NCBI RefSeq assembly: GCF_902506575.1
Contig: NZ_LR732544.1
Span: 2,267,418-2,299,927 of the forward strand
Length of the DNA stretch: 32,510 nt
Direction of reading: 5' to 3'
Source: Streptomyces mexicanus
GTDB lineage: Bacteria; Actinomycetota; Actinomycetes; Streptomycetales; Streptomycetaceae
Made by a program: the position numbers and the translations under genes. The notes beneath the pieces were generated by a model. That model was not told where the DNA came from, did no database searches, and saw nothing but the letters and a program-made list of their open reading frames with translations. Positions within the stretch are counted from its first letter, which is position 1. Every line of letters starts with the position of its first letter. Positions 1 through 6,829 of this stretch are shown here, piece by piece.

Positions 1-12
1 TAGCGTAGCCGT

Positions 13-1395
13 GTGGCTTACTTCGACGCGGCGTCCGCCGCCCCCCTGCACCCCGTGGCCCGGCAGGCCCTCCTCGCCGCCCTCGACGAGGGATGGGCCG
101 ATCCCGCACGGCTGTACCGGGAGGGCAGGCGGGCGCGGTTGCTGCTGGACGCGGCGCGGGAGGCGGCCGCGGAGGCGGTGGGGTGCCGACCGGACGAGCT
201 GAGCTTCACCGCGTCCGGCACGCGGGCCGTGCACACCGGCGTGGCCGGCGCGCTGGCCGGCCGGCGCCGCGTCGGACGCCACCTGATCGTGTCAGCGGTC
301 GAACACTCCTCGGTACTCCTTTCGGCCGAGGCGCACGAGGCGGACGGCGGGACGCTCACCCAGGTCCCGGTCGACCGCGCCGGCCGCGTGAGCGCCGCGT
401 CGTACGCCGAGGCGCTGCGCCCCGACACGGCGCTGGCCTGCCTGCAGTCGGCCAACCACGAGGTGGGCACCGAGCAGCCGGTCGCCGAGGTGGCCGAGGT
501 GTGCCGCGCGGCGGGCGTGCCGCTGCTGGTGGACGCGGCGCAGTCGCTGGGCTGGGGCCCGGTCGAGGGTCCCTGGTCGCTGCTGACGGCGAGCGCGCAC
601 CAATGGGGCGGGCCGTCCGGGGTCGGGCTGCTCGTGGTCCGCAAGGGGGTGCGGTTCGCCGCCCCGGGGCCGGCCGACGAACGCGAGTCGGGCCGGGCGC
701 CCGGCTTCGAGAACATCCCGGCGATCGTGGCGGCGGCGGCCTCGCTGCGGGCGGTGCGGGCCGAGGCGGCGGCGGAGTCGGCGCGGCTGCGGGAGCTGAC
801 CGAGCGGATCCGGGCGCGTGTGCCGCGGCTGGTGCCGGACGTGGAGGTGGTGGGCGACCCGGTCCGCCGCCTGCCGGGCGTCGTCACCTTCTCCTGTCTC
901 TATGTCGACGGAGAGACCCTGCTGCACGCCCTGGACGGCGAGGGCTTCTCCGTCTCCTCCGGCTCCTCCTGCACCAGCTCCACCCTGACCCCGAGTCACG
1001 TGCTGAAGGCCATGGGCGTGCTGAGCGAGGGCAACGTCCGGGTGTCGCTGCCGCCGGGGACACCGGAGGAGGACGTGGAGCGGTTCCTGGCGGTGCTGCC
1101 GGGCGCGGTGGCCGCGGTCCGCGAGAAGCTGGGCGCCCCGGCGGCGCAGCCGGAGGGGGCCGCGCGCCCGGCGGAACGGGTCGTCGACGCGCTCGGCAAG
1201 CGCTGCCCCCTGCCGGTGATCGAGCTGGCGAAGATCATCGGCGAGGTCCCGGTCGGCGGCACGGTCCGCGTCCTGGCCGACGACGAGGCGGCCCGCCTGG
1301 ACATCCCGGCCTGGTGCGAGATGCGGGGCCAGGAGTACGTGGGCGAGGAGCCGGCTCGGGCGGGTGTGGCGTACGTGGTCCGCCGGGTCTCCTGA
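13..1395 (+). CDS. Cysteine desulfurase-like protein fused to a TusA domain; PLP lysine replaced by Gln
   Basis: Class V aminotransferase fold (about residues 1-375) followed by a TusA/SirA sulfurtransferase domain (about 388-460). The family removes sulfur from cysteine as an enzyme persulfide, and TusA domains relay it. Visible motifs: VEHSSVL (substrate/PLP histidine), VDAAQSLGW (PLP aspartate), the sulfur-accepting loop SSGSSCTSS with Cys320 aligned to the IscS active-site Cys, and the TusA motif CPLP with Cys398. The odd point is at the cofactor lysine: the usual SxHK reads S-A-H-Q-W, with Gln197 encoded by CAA, a rare codon in such a genome. Normal Schiff-base chemistry would then be lost or altered. 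The start is fixed to GTG at 13 because an in-frame TAG lies at 1-3. The gene converges on the kinase gene with a 9-bp gap. Family assignment is firm; activity is doubtful. Confidence 0.9.
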   Translation: MAYFDAASAAPLHPVARQALLAALDEGWADPARLYREGRRARLLLDAAREAAAEAVGCRPDELSFTASGTRAVHTGVAGALAGRRRVGRHLIVSAVEHSSVLLSAEAHEADGGTLTQVPVDRAGRVSAASYAEALRPDTALACLQSANHEVGTEQPVAEVAEVCRAAGVPLLVDAAQSLGWGPVEGPWSLLTASAHQWGGPSGVGLLVVRKGVRFAAPGPADERESGRAPGFENIPAIVAAAASLRAVRAEAAAESARLRELTERIRARVPRLVPDVEVVGDPVRRLPGVVTFSCLYVDGETLLHALDGEGFSVSSGSSCTSSTLTPSHVLKAMGVLSEGNVRVSLPPGTPEEDVERFLAVLPGAVAAVREKLGAPAAQPEGAARPAERVVDALGKRCPLPVIELAKIIGEVPVGGTVRVLADDEAARLDIPAWCEMRGQEYVGEEPARAGVAYVVRRVS

Positions 1396-1404
1396 GGGGC
1401 GGTC

Positions 1405-2379
1405 TCAGCCGAGGCGCGCGCGCACCTCGCGGGCCGCGTCCTCGCCGTACGCCTTGGTGAAGCGCTCCATGAAGTGCGCCCGCCGCAGCTGGTACTCCTG
1501 GGTGCCGACGGTCTCGATGACCAGCGTGGCGAGCATGCAGCCGACCTGCGCGGCGCGCTCCAGCGAGACGCCCCAGGCCAGCCCCGACAGGAACCCGGCG
1601 CGGAAGGCGTCGCCGACGCCCGTCGGGTCGGCCTTGCGCTCCTCGTCCGGGCAGCCCACCTCGACGGTGTCCTCGCCGGCGCGCTCGATGCGCACGCCGC
1701 GCGCGCCGAGGGTGGTCACCCGGTGGCCGACGCGGCCGAGGATCTCGGCGTCGCTCCAGCCGGTCTTGGACTCGATGAGGCCCTTCTCGTACTCGTTGGA
1801 GAACAGGTACGTCGCCCCGTCCAGCAGTATCCGGATCTCGTCGCCGTTCATCCGGGCGATCTGCTGGGAGAAGTCGGCGGCGAAGGGGATGCCGCGCGTG
1901 CGGCACTCCTCGGTGTGCCGCAGCATCGCCTCCGGGTCGTCGGCGCCGATGAGCACCAGGTCCAGGCCGCCCACCCGGTCGGCGACGGTCTTCAGCTCGA
2001 TGAGCCGGGCCTCGCTCATCGCCCCGGTGTAGAAGGAGCCGATCTGGTTGTGGTCGGCGTCGGTGGTGCACACGAAGCGGGCGGTGTGCAGCGTCTCGGA
2101 GATCCGTACGGAGTCGGTGTCGACACCGTGCCGCTCCAGCCAGGCGCGGTACTCGTCGAAGTCGGCGCCCGCGGCGCCCACCAGGATCGGCCGGGTGCCC
2201 GGCTGACCCATGCCGAAGGCGATGTTGGCCCCGACCCCGCCGCGCCGTACGTCCAGCTGGTCGACCAGGAAGGAGAGCGAGACCGTGTGCAGCTGGTCCG
2301 CGACGAGCTGGTCGGCGAAGCGGCCGGGGAAGGTCATGAGGTGGTCGGTGGCGATGGACCCGGTGACTGCGATGCGCAC
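1405..2379 (-). CDS. PfkB-family carbohydrate/adenosine-type kinase
   Basis: A 324-residue ribokinase-fold kinase expected to phosphorylate a sugar or nucleoside with ATP in the cytoplasm. Diagnostic features are the glycine-rich GGVGANIAFG segment (residues 47-56), TLGARG near 223-228, and the PfkB signature 2 DPTGVGDAFRAGF from residue 251, in which Asp257 is the expected catalytic base. The sequence most resembles the adenosine-kinase-like branch of the family, but the substrate cannot be read from sequence. The start is GTG at 2379 with an AGGAG ribosome-binding site about 10 nt upstream (2390-2394). It is transcribed divergently from the small gene at 2510 and convergently with the desulfurase. 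Length and motifs are intact. Confidence 0.92.
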   Translation of the reverse strand: MRIAVTGSIATDHLMTFPGRFADQLVADQLHTVSLSFLVDQLDVRRGGVGANIAFGMGQPGTRPILVGAAGADFDEYRAWLERHGVDTDSVRISETLHTARFVCTTDADHNQIGSFYTGAMSEARLIELKTVADRVGGLDLVLIGADDPEAMLRHTEECRTRGIPFAADFSQQIARMNGDEIRILLDGATYLFSNEYEKGLIESKTGWSDAEILGRVGHRVTTLGARGVRIERAGEDTVEVGCPDEERKADPTGVGDAFRAGFLSGLAWGVSLERAAQVGCMLATLVIETVGTQEYQLRRAHFMERFTKAYGEDAAREVRARLG

Positions 2380-2478
2380 GGCGTGGACGCTCCTGGTGGC
2401 AGGGGGATTGACAGTTCACGCTACCCGGTCTGCGGGTGACGCTGAAGCACGACGAACTACCCGATAGTAGGTCTTTCC

Positions 2479-2503
2479 CGGCACACTGTGCCGTGCGTAC
2501 GGT
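2479..2503 (+). promoter_or_regulatory. Palindrome plus -10-like hexamer upstream of the 85-residue ORF
   Basis: A perfect 15-bp palindrome CGGCACACTGTGCCG (7-bp arms, one central base) lies at 2479-2493. It is followed by TACGGT at 2498-2503, a TANNNT -10 match 6 nt before the ATG at 2510. No Shine-Dalgarno sequence is visible, so the mRNA may be leaderless, with the palindrome in the -10/-35 spacer as a possible repressor site. No good -35 is seen. Another short inverted repeat (CTAC...GTAG) lies at 2457-2470. Confidence 0.4.
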
Positions 2504-2509
2504 GCCGTC

Positions 2510-2767
2510 ATGGCGCACGAGTTCCGTACCACGCCCGCTCCGGCCGACCTCGAGGGCGACCTGGCGTCGCTGCGCGGGGACTGCGCCCGGATGGCCGCGC
2601 GCTGGCCGCGCCCCGAGCCGGACGCCGAGGCCGCCGCGCCGGTGTCCCCGTCCCGCATCCACGGCGTGTCCGTGCCGCCGTCCTCCGCCCGGCTGGTGGA
2701 GCGTATGTCCGACTACGGGACCCGGACGGCAGACGGCGGGACCCGGACGGCGGACGGCGGGGACTGA
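2510..2767 (+). CDS. Small hypothetical protein (85 aa)
   Basis: I do not recognise this family. Codon use strongly favours G/C at third positions throughout, as in the neighbouring genes, which supports real coding. The protein is soluble, with no signal peptide or membrane span; it is acidic and helical at the N-terminus, contains one Cys and a proline-rich middle, and ends in a tandem heptapeptide (GTRTADG twice, from a 21-bp DNA repeat at about 2719-2760). The start is ATG at 2510 with no ribosome-binding site but a -10-like TACGGT 6 nt upstream. It is divergent from the kinase gene; its function is unknown. Confidence 0.6.
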   Translation: MAHEFRTTPAPADLEGDLASLRGDCARMAARWPRPEPDAEAAAPVSPSRIHGVSVPPSSARLVERMSDYGTRTADGGTRTADGGD

Positions 2768-2807
2768 GCGGGGCACGCCCACCGAACCGGCTGCGGGTGC
2801 CGAGCCT

Positions 2808-2866
2808 CGGGCTGACCGGGTTCCGGGCCACGGGCTGACCGGGTTCCGGGCCGCGGGCTGACCGGG
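2808..2866. repeat. 23-bp tandem repeat, about 2.6 copies
   Basis: Two full units (2808-2830, 2831-2853) and a partial third of a sequence beginning CGGGCTGACCGGGTTCC lie between the small ORF and the exported-protein gene. The remainder of this 292-bp gap holds no recognisable gene; an AAGGAG ribosome-binding site for the next gene is at 3047-3052. Confidence 0.8.
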
Positions 2867-3059
2867 GGCGCCGGCCCGCACCGGCTGGGCGCGCTCGGCG
2901 CCGGGGGGAACCGAGTGCTCCCCCGCCGCGTCCCATCGCCGTCCCCCGTATGGGGGATGCCGGATACGTCCCACCGGCCTCTCGCCCTGTCGGGCAGGTC
3001 GGGGCCGGGCCGCCGGCCAGGGACGGCAGGGACTGTCGCGCAGCCGAAGGAGCGATGCG

Positions 3060-4751
3060 GTGAACACCGAGCGACCCGACCACGACGACGCGGCCGCGGC
3101 ACAGGCCGCCGGGGAGACTTCGGGGCGGCCGGAGACACCAAAGCCCGCGGGCACGCCGCCGGCCCCGGCACCGGAGCACGCGGCGGACGGCGCACCGGGG
3201 GCACGGACCGACACGGACGGCGCACCGGGGGCACGGACCGACACGGACGGAAAGGCCGGCCGCGGCCGTTCCGGACGCGGGCGCTCGCCCCTGGCCGCGG
3301 CCTCGGTCGCCGTCGCCGTGCTGCTGGTGGGCGGCGGCGGGGCGTACCTCGCCACGAACGCGTCCGGCGACACGGGCGGCCCTACGGGCGCCACCGCACC
3401 CGGCAACCACAGCACTCCCCCGCCGCTCGTCCTCGACGGCCTCCGCGCCCCGGGCACGGGCGACGGCGGCAACGGCAGCGGTGGCGCCGCGAACGGCATC
3501 GCCCCCGGCGAGCCCGACCCCTACGGCACCGTCTACCGCGCCGTCGGTCCACTGCCCACCGGTCCCGGCTCGGCGCCGGTCTACGTGCCGCGCGGCGAGG
3601 TCACCCGGGCGGAGGTGGCCCGGCTGGCTCGGGCACTCGGCGTCACGGGCACCCCGGTGGCCGACGCGCGTTCGTGGCGGGTGGGCACCGGGAAGGACGG
3701 CGCGGGCCCGGTGCTGCGGGTGACCCGGCAGGCGCCGGGTGCCTGGACGTTCAGCCGGTACGCGCCCGGCACCGACGACTGCAAGGGCCTGCTGTGCGCC
3801 CACGACCCGGCGGCGCCCGCCGCCCACCCGGTGAGCGTGGCGGCGGCCGAGAAGGCGGCGGCGCCGGTGCTCGAGGCCCTGGGACAGGACGACGCCGAGG
3901 TGGACGCCGGGCAGGTCATGGGCGCCCAGCGGGTGGTCGACGCCGATCCGCGCATCGGCGGGCTGCCCACGTACGGCTGGACGACGACCCTGACCATCGG
4001 GGTGCAAGGCGAGGTGGTCGGCGGCAGCGGGCGGCTGGCGGCGCCGGTGAAGGCGGACACGTATCCGGTGCTGAGCGCGCGGCGGACCCTGGACCTGATG
4101 AACGGGGCCCCGCACACCGACCACCGGATGGGCATCGGCGGCTGCACCCGCCCCGTGGCGCCGAAGGACCGTCTGGAGCAGCCGTGCGGCGCGCCCGCCT
4201 CCCCCGCTTCCCCGCAGACCGCCGCCACGATCGACTCGGCGGTGTTCGGGCTGGCCGCGTACACCTCGGGCGGGCGGCCGGCGCTGGTGCCGTCCTGGCT
4301 GTTCCAGGTGCGGGCCCCGGCCGGGCAGCAGGCGTTCACCGTGGCCTACCCGGCGGTGGACCCGCGGTATCTGACCTCGGCGGGCGCGCCGTCCGGGCAG
4401 CCGAGCCCGCCCCCGAGCGGCACCAGCGGGCCGGGGAGCGGTCGGACGGTGACGCGTGACGTGCGGGTGACGGGCTACCGCGCGGCGGGCGACGACCTGA
4501 CGGTGTCCTTCGAGGGCGGGGTGTGCGCGGACTACACCGCGTCGGCGAAGGAGGACTCGGACCGGGTGACCGTCACGGTGACGCAGACCTCGCAGCGGGA
4601 CCGGGTCTGCATCCTGGTCGCCAAGGAGTACCAGCGCACGGTCCACCTGGACCACCCGCTCGACGGCCGGACCGTGGTCGGCTCGGACGGCCACCGGATC
4701 CCGCCGGCGGCGGGGGCGGGGCTGCCGCGGTCGTCCGGCGCGGTGCGCTGA
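3060..4751 (+). CDS. Membrane-anchored exported protein of unknown function
   Basis: A 563-residue protein with a disordered, proline/alanine/charged cytoplasmic N-terminus (1-76), one hydrophobic segment (about 77-97, AAASVAVAVLLVGGGGAYLA) and a large extracytoplasmic part. The exported part begins with a Gly/Thr/Pro linker, contains several cysteines that could form disulfides, and ends in a beta-rich region (RVTGYRAAGDDLTVSFEGG onward). No enzymatic motif is visible. A decapeptide (APGARTDTDG) occurs twice near residues 45-64, encoded by a 30-bp repeat at 3191-3250. The start is GTG at 3060 with AAGGAG 7 nt upstream. It precedes the convergent erpA gene, with a shared terminator. A similar 'large secreted protein' is typical of this locus in Streptomyces; function unknown. 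Confidence 0.85.
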   Translation: MNTERPDHDDAAAAQAAGETSGRPETPKPAGTPPAPAPEHAADGAPGARTDTDGAPGARTDTDGKAGRGRSGRGRSPLAAASVAVAVLLVGGGGAYLATNASGDTGGPTGATAPGNHSTPPPLVLDGLRAPGTGDGGNGSGGAANGIAPGEPDPYGTVYRAVGPLPTGPGSAPVYVPRGEVTRAEVARLARALGVTGTPVADARSWRVGTGKDGAGPVLRVTRQAPGAWTFSRYAPGTDDCKGLLCAHDPAAPAAHPVSVAAAEKAAAPVLEALGQDDAEVDAGQVMGAQRVVDADPRIGGLPTYGWTTTLTIGVQGEVVGGSGRLAAPVKADTYPVLSARRTLDLMNGAPHTDHRMGIGGCTRPVAPKDRLEQPCGAPASPASPQTAATIDSAVFGLAAYTSGGRPALVPSWLFQVRAPAGQQAFTVAYPAVDPRYLTSAGAPSGQPSPPPSGTSGPGSGRTVTRDVRVTGYRAAGDDLTVSFEGGVCADYTASAKEDSDRVTVTVTQTSQRDRVCILVAKEYQRTVHLDHPLDGRTVVGSDGHRIPPAAGAGLPRSSGAVR

Positions 4752-4771
4752 GCCACCCGCGCGGAAAGCGG

Positions 4772-4809
4772 ACGAGGCGGCGGCCCCCCGGTGGGGACCG
4801 CCGCCTCGT
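4772..4809. terminator. Bidirectional terminator between the exported protein gene and erpA
   Basis: A perfect 12-bp inverted repeat (ACGAGGCGGCGG at 4772-4783 and its complement at 4798-4809) encloses a 14-nt loop that can itself pair CCCC with GGGG. It sits between the converging genes ending at 4751 and 4834. There is no long T-run, as is usual in Streptomyces. Confidence 0.8.
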
Positions 4810-4833
4810 GTGTCATGCCGTGGCCGGCTCGGC

Positions 4834-5190
4834 TCAGCTGAAGGAGTCGCCGCAGGCGCAGGAGCCCGTCGCGTTCGGGTTGTCGATCGTGAAGCCCTGC
4901 TTCTCGATCGTGTCCACGAAGTCGATGGTGGCGCCGCCCAGGTAGGGGGCGCTCATGCGGTCGGTGACGACCTTCACGCCGCCGAAGTCCTTCTCCACGT
5001 CGCCGTCGAGGGAGCGCTCGTCGAAGAAGAGCTGGTAGCGCAGGCCGGAGCAGCCGCCGGGCTGGACGGCGACGCGCAGGGCGAGGTCGTCACGGCCTTC
5101 CTGGTCGAGCAGGGCCTTGACCTTGGCCGCGGCGGCGTCGGTCAGGATGATGCCGTCGGTGACGGTGGTGGTCTCGTCCGATACGGACAT
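4834..5190 (-). CDS. erpA: Iron-sulfur cluster insertion protein, HesB/IscA/ErpA family
   Basis: A 118-residue A-type carrier that accepts Fe-S clusters from the scaffold and delivers them to apo-enzymes. The three conserved cluster-binding cysteines are present: Cys47 in QPGGCSGLRY, and Cys111 and Cys113 in the C-terminal SCACGDSF. Length and spacing are normal for the family. The start is ATG at 5190 with GGGAGAG six to seven nt upstream. It is divergent from nadA, whose product needs a [4Fe-4S] cluster, so a direct carrier/client relation is plausible but inferred. Symbol assigned by family; the subtype (ErpA versus other A-type carriers) is not proven. Confidence 0.93.
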   Translation of the reverse strand: MSVSDETTTVTDGIILTDAAAAKVKALLDQEGRDDLALRVAVQPGGCSGLRYQLFFDERSLDGDVEKDFGGVKVVTDRMSAPYLGGATIDFVDTIEKQGFTIDNPNATGSCACGDSFS

Positions 5191-5442
5191 CTACATCTCT
5201 CCCGGGTTGTACGGAGACTGCTTGCCGACGAGTGCAACCGGCGAGGCCGCGGATTCATTCCGCGCCGGGCGCGTGCTTGTTCTCTTGTCCATGCTCGTCC
5301 CCTTCATGCTCGCACACGCGCCGGGAAGCGGGCAGCGGCCCGGGAGGGTGACGGACCGGGCGGCGATCGGGCGACGGACCCGGCGACGGCCGGGCGGCGG
5401 CCGGGCGGCGGCCCCGGCGGCGACCCCGCGCCGCGCCCGGGA

Positions 5443-5486
5443 TTCACGTCACACCGACACTATGGGCATCGTCAAAGTGACGTGAA
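5443..5486. promoter_or_regulatory. Inverted repeat overlapping the nadA promoter (candidate operator)
   Basis: TTCACGTCA at 5443-5451 and its exact complement TGACGTGAA at 5478-5486 form 9-bp arms centred 35 bp apart, about three helical turns. A smaller palindrome GTCA-AAG-TGAC (5471-5481) overlaps the right arm, and CGTC-AGTTA-GACG (5504-5516) lies at the predicted transcription start. Position over the -35/spacer region suggests repressor binding; the protein is unknown. Confidence 0.45.
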
Positions 5487-5497
5487 GCGGTTATGAT
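5469..5497 (+). promoter_or_regulatory. nadA promoter (sigma-70/HrdB type)
   Basis: TATGAT at 5492-5497 is a near-consensus -10. TCGTCA at 5469-5474 (4 of 6 to TTGACA) lies 17 bp upstream. Predicted start of transcription is about 5504, giving a roughly 35-nt leader to the nadA start at 5539. Confidence 0.65.
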
Positions 5498-5538
5498 AGA
5501 GAGCGTCAGTTAGACGAAAAGTAGAAAGGGTGCGTGTC

Positions 5539-6723
5539 GTGACCACCGCCCAGCCCCAGGAGCTCGACGTTCAGCCGACGCCCCTCGCCCTGCTGCTGCT
5601 CGGCCGCGAGGCCGACCCGAGGAGCGAGCGCGGCGTCGAGTGCCCCGGCGACCTGCCCGCGCCGTCCGACCCGGACCTGGTGGCACGCGCCCGCGCGGCG
5701 AAGGAGAAGCTCGGGGACAAGGTCTTCGTGCTCGGCCACCACTACCAGCGCGACGAGGTCATCCAGTTCGCGGACGTCACCGGCGACTCCTTCAAGCTGG
5801 CGCGGGACGCGGCGGCGCGGCCCGAGGCCGAGTACATCGTGTTCTGCGGCGTGCACTTCATGGCGGAGTCCGCGGACATCCTGACCTCCGACGAGCAGAA
5901 GGTCGTCCTGCCCGACCTGGCCGCCGGCTGCTCGATGGCCGACATGGCGACGGCCGAGCAGGTGGCGGAGTGCTGGGACGTCCTGACCGAGGCCGGGATC
6001 GCCGACCAGGTGGTCCCCGTCTCGTACATGAACTCCTCCGCCGACATCAAGGCCTTCACCGGCAAGCACGGCGGCACGATCTGCACCTCGTCCAACGCCG
6101 AGCGCGCCCTGGAGTGGGCCTTCGAGCAGGGCGAGAAGGTCCTCTTCCTCCCCGACCAGCACCTCGGCCGCAACACCGCCGTCCGCGACATGGGCATGTC
6201 GCTGGAGGACTGCGTCGTCTACAACCCGCACCGGCCGAACGGCGGGCTGACCGCCGAGGAGCTGCGCGCGGCGAAGATGATCCTGTGGCGCGGCCACTGC
6301 TCGGTGCACGGCCGCTTCAGCCTGGACTCGGTCGACGAGGTGCGCGCGCGCATCCCCGGCGTCAACGTCCTGGTGCACCCCGAGTGCAAGCACGAGGTGG
6401 TCGCCGCCGCCGACTACGTCGGCTCCACGGAGTACATCATCAAGACCCTCGAGGCGGCCCCGGCCGGCTCCAGGTGGGCCGTCGGCACCGAGCTGAACCT
6501 GGTACGCCGCCTGGCGAACCGTTTCGCGCCCGAGGGCAAGGAGATCGTCTTCCTGGACCGCACGGTCTGCTTCTGCTCGACCATGAACCGCATCGACCTC
6601 CCGCACCTGGTCTGGGCCCTGGAGTCGCTGGCCGAGGGCACCCTGGTCAACCGCATCCAGGTCGACAAGGAGACGGAGGCCTTCGCGAAGCTCGCCCTGG
6701 AGCGGATGCTGGCGCTGCCGTAG
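5539..6723 (+). CDS. nadA: Quinolinate synthase A
   Basis: Condenses iminoaspartate with dihydroxyacetone phosphate to quinolinate in de novo NAD synthesis, using a [4Fe-4S] cluster. The 394-residue protein has the family motifs VLGHHYQRDEVIQFAD, FCGVHFMAESADIL (Cys103), AGCSMADM, HPECKHEV (Cys283) and TVCFCSTMN (Cys344/Cys346), covering the three expected cluster ligands. I chose GTG at 5539 because GAAAGGG (5524-5530) is 8 nt upstream; the in-frame GTG at 5530 would overlap that site. nadB and nadC are not in the window. A dedicated promoter and possible operator lie upstream. The erpA gene is divergent. Confidence 0.95.
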   Translation: MTTAQPQELDVQPTPLALLLLGREADPRSERGVECPGDLPAPSDPDLVARARAAKEKLGDKVFVLGHHYQRDEVIQFADVTGDSFKLARDAAARPEAEYIVFCGVHFMAESADILTSDEQKVVLPDLAAGCSMADMATAEQVAECWDVLTEAGIADQVVPVSYMNSSADIKAFTGKHGGTICTSSNAERALEWAFEQGEKVLFLPDQHLGRNTAVRDMGMSLEDCVVYNPHRPNGGLTAEELRAAKMILWRGHCSVHGRFSLDSVDEVRARIPGVNVLVHPECKHEVVAAADYVGSTEYIIKTLEAAPAGSRWAVGTELNLVRRLANRFAPEGKEIVFLDRTVCFCSTMNRIDLPHLVWALESLAEGTLVNRIQVDKETEAFAKLALERMLALP

Positions 6724-6742
6724 CCCGTCCGGCGTACGCCTG

Positions 6743-6795
6743 CGTGCCCCGGCCTCCTCCCGTGGAGACTGCCGTGCCCCGGCCTCCTCCCGTGG
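6743..6795. repeat. 30-bp-period direct repeat downstream of nadA
   Basis: A 23-bp segment beginning CGTGCCCCGGCCTCC occurs at 6743-6765 and again at 6773-6795. The second copy supplies the left arm of the nadA terminator. Confidence 0.75.
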
Positions 6796-6808
6796 GGACC
6801 GGGGCACG
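6773..6808. terminator. Terminator between nadA and the MFS gene
   Basis: CGTGCCCCGG (6773-6782) pairs perfectly with CCGGGGCACG (6799-6808) around a 16-nt loop. It separates the converging nadA and MFS genes and probably serves both strands. Confidence 0.75.
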
Positions 6809-6829
6809 CGTCTGTCGTCGCCTGTGCTG

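Larger units (their letters stand above)
5191..5538. other. Divergent erpA-nadA intergenic region
   Basis: This 348-bp gene-free stretch contains the erpA leader (a weak minus-strand -35-like TTGCAC, complement of 5232-5237), a GC-rich GACGGCC/GGGCGGC repeat-like block at about 5367-5430, and the AT-richer nadA promoter with two nested inverted repeats at 5443-5516. I see no small ORF with convincing codon bias. Confidence 0.7.

Noticed and set aside
2408..2413. TTGACA as a -35 for the small ORF
   Set aside because: No acceptable -10 at 16-18 bp; the sequence TGCGGG follows at that distance.
1235..3499. Long minus-strand ORF (754 residues)
   Set aside because: Overlaps three better-supported genes and has shadow-frame composition rich in Arg, Pro and Gly.
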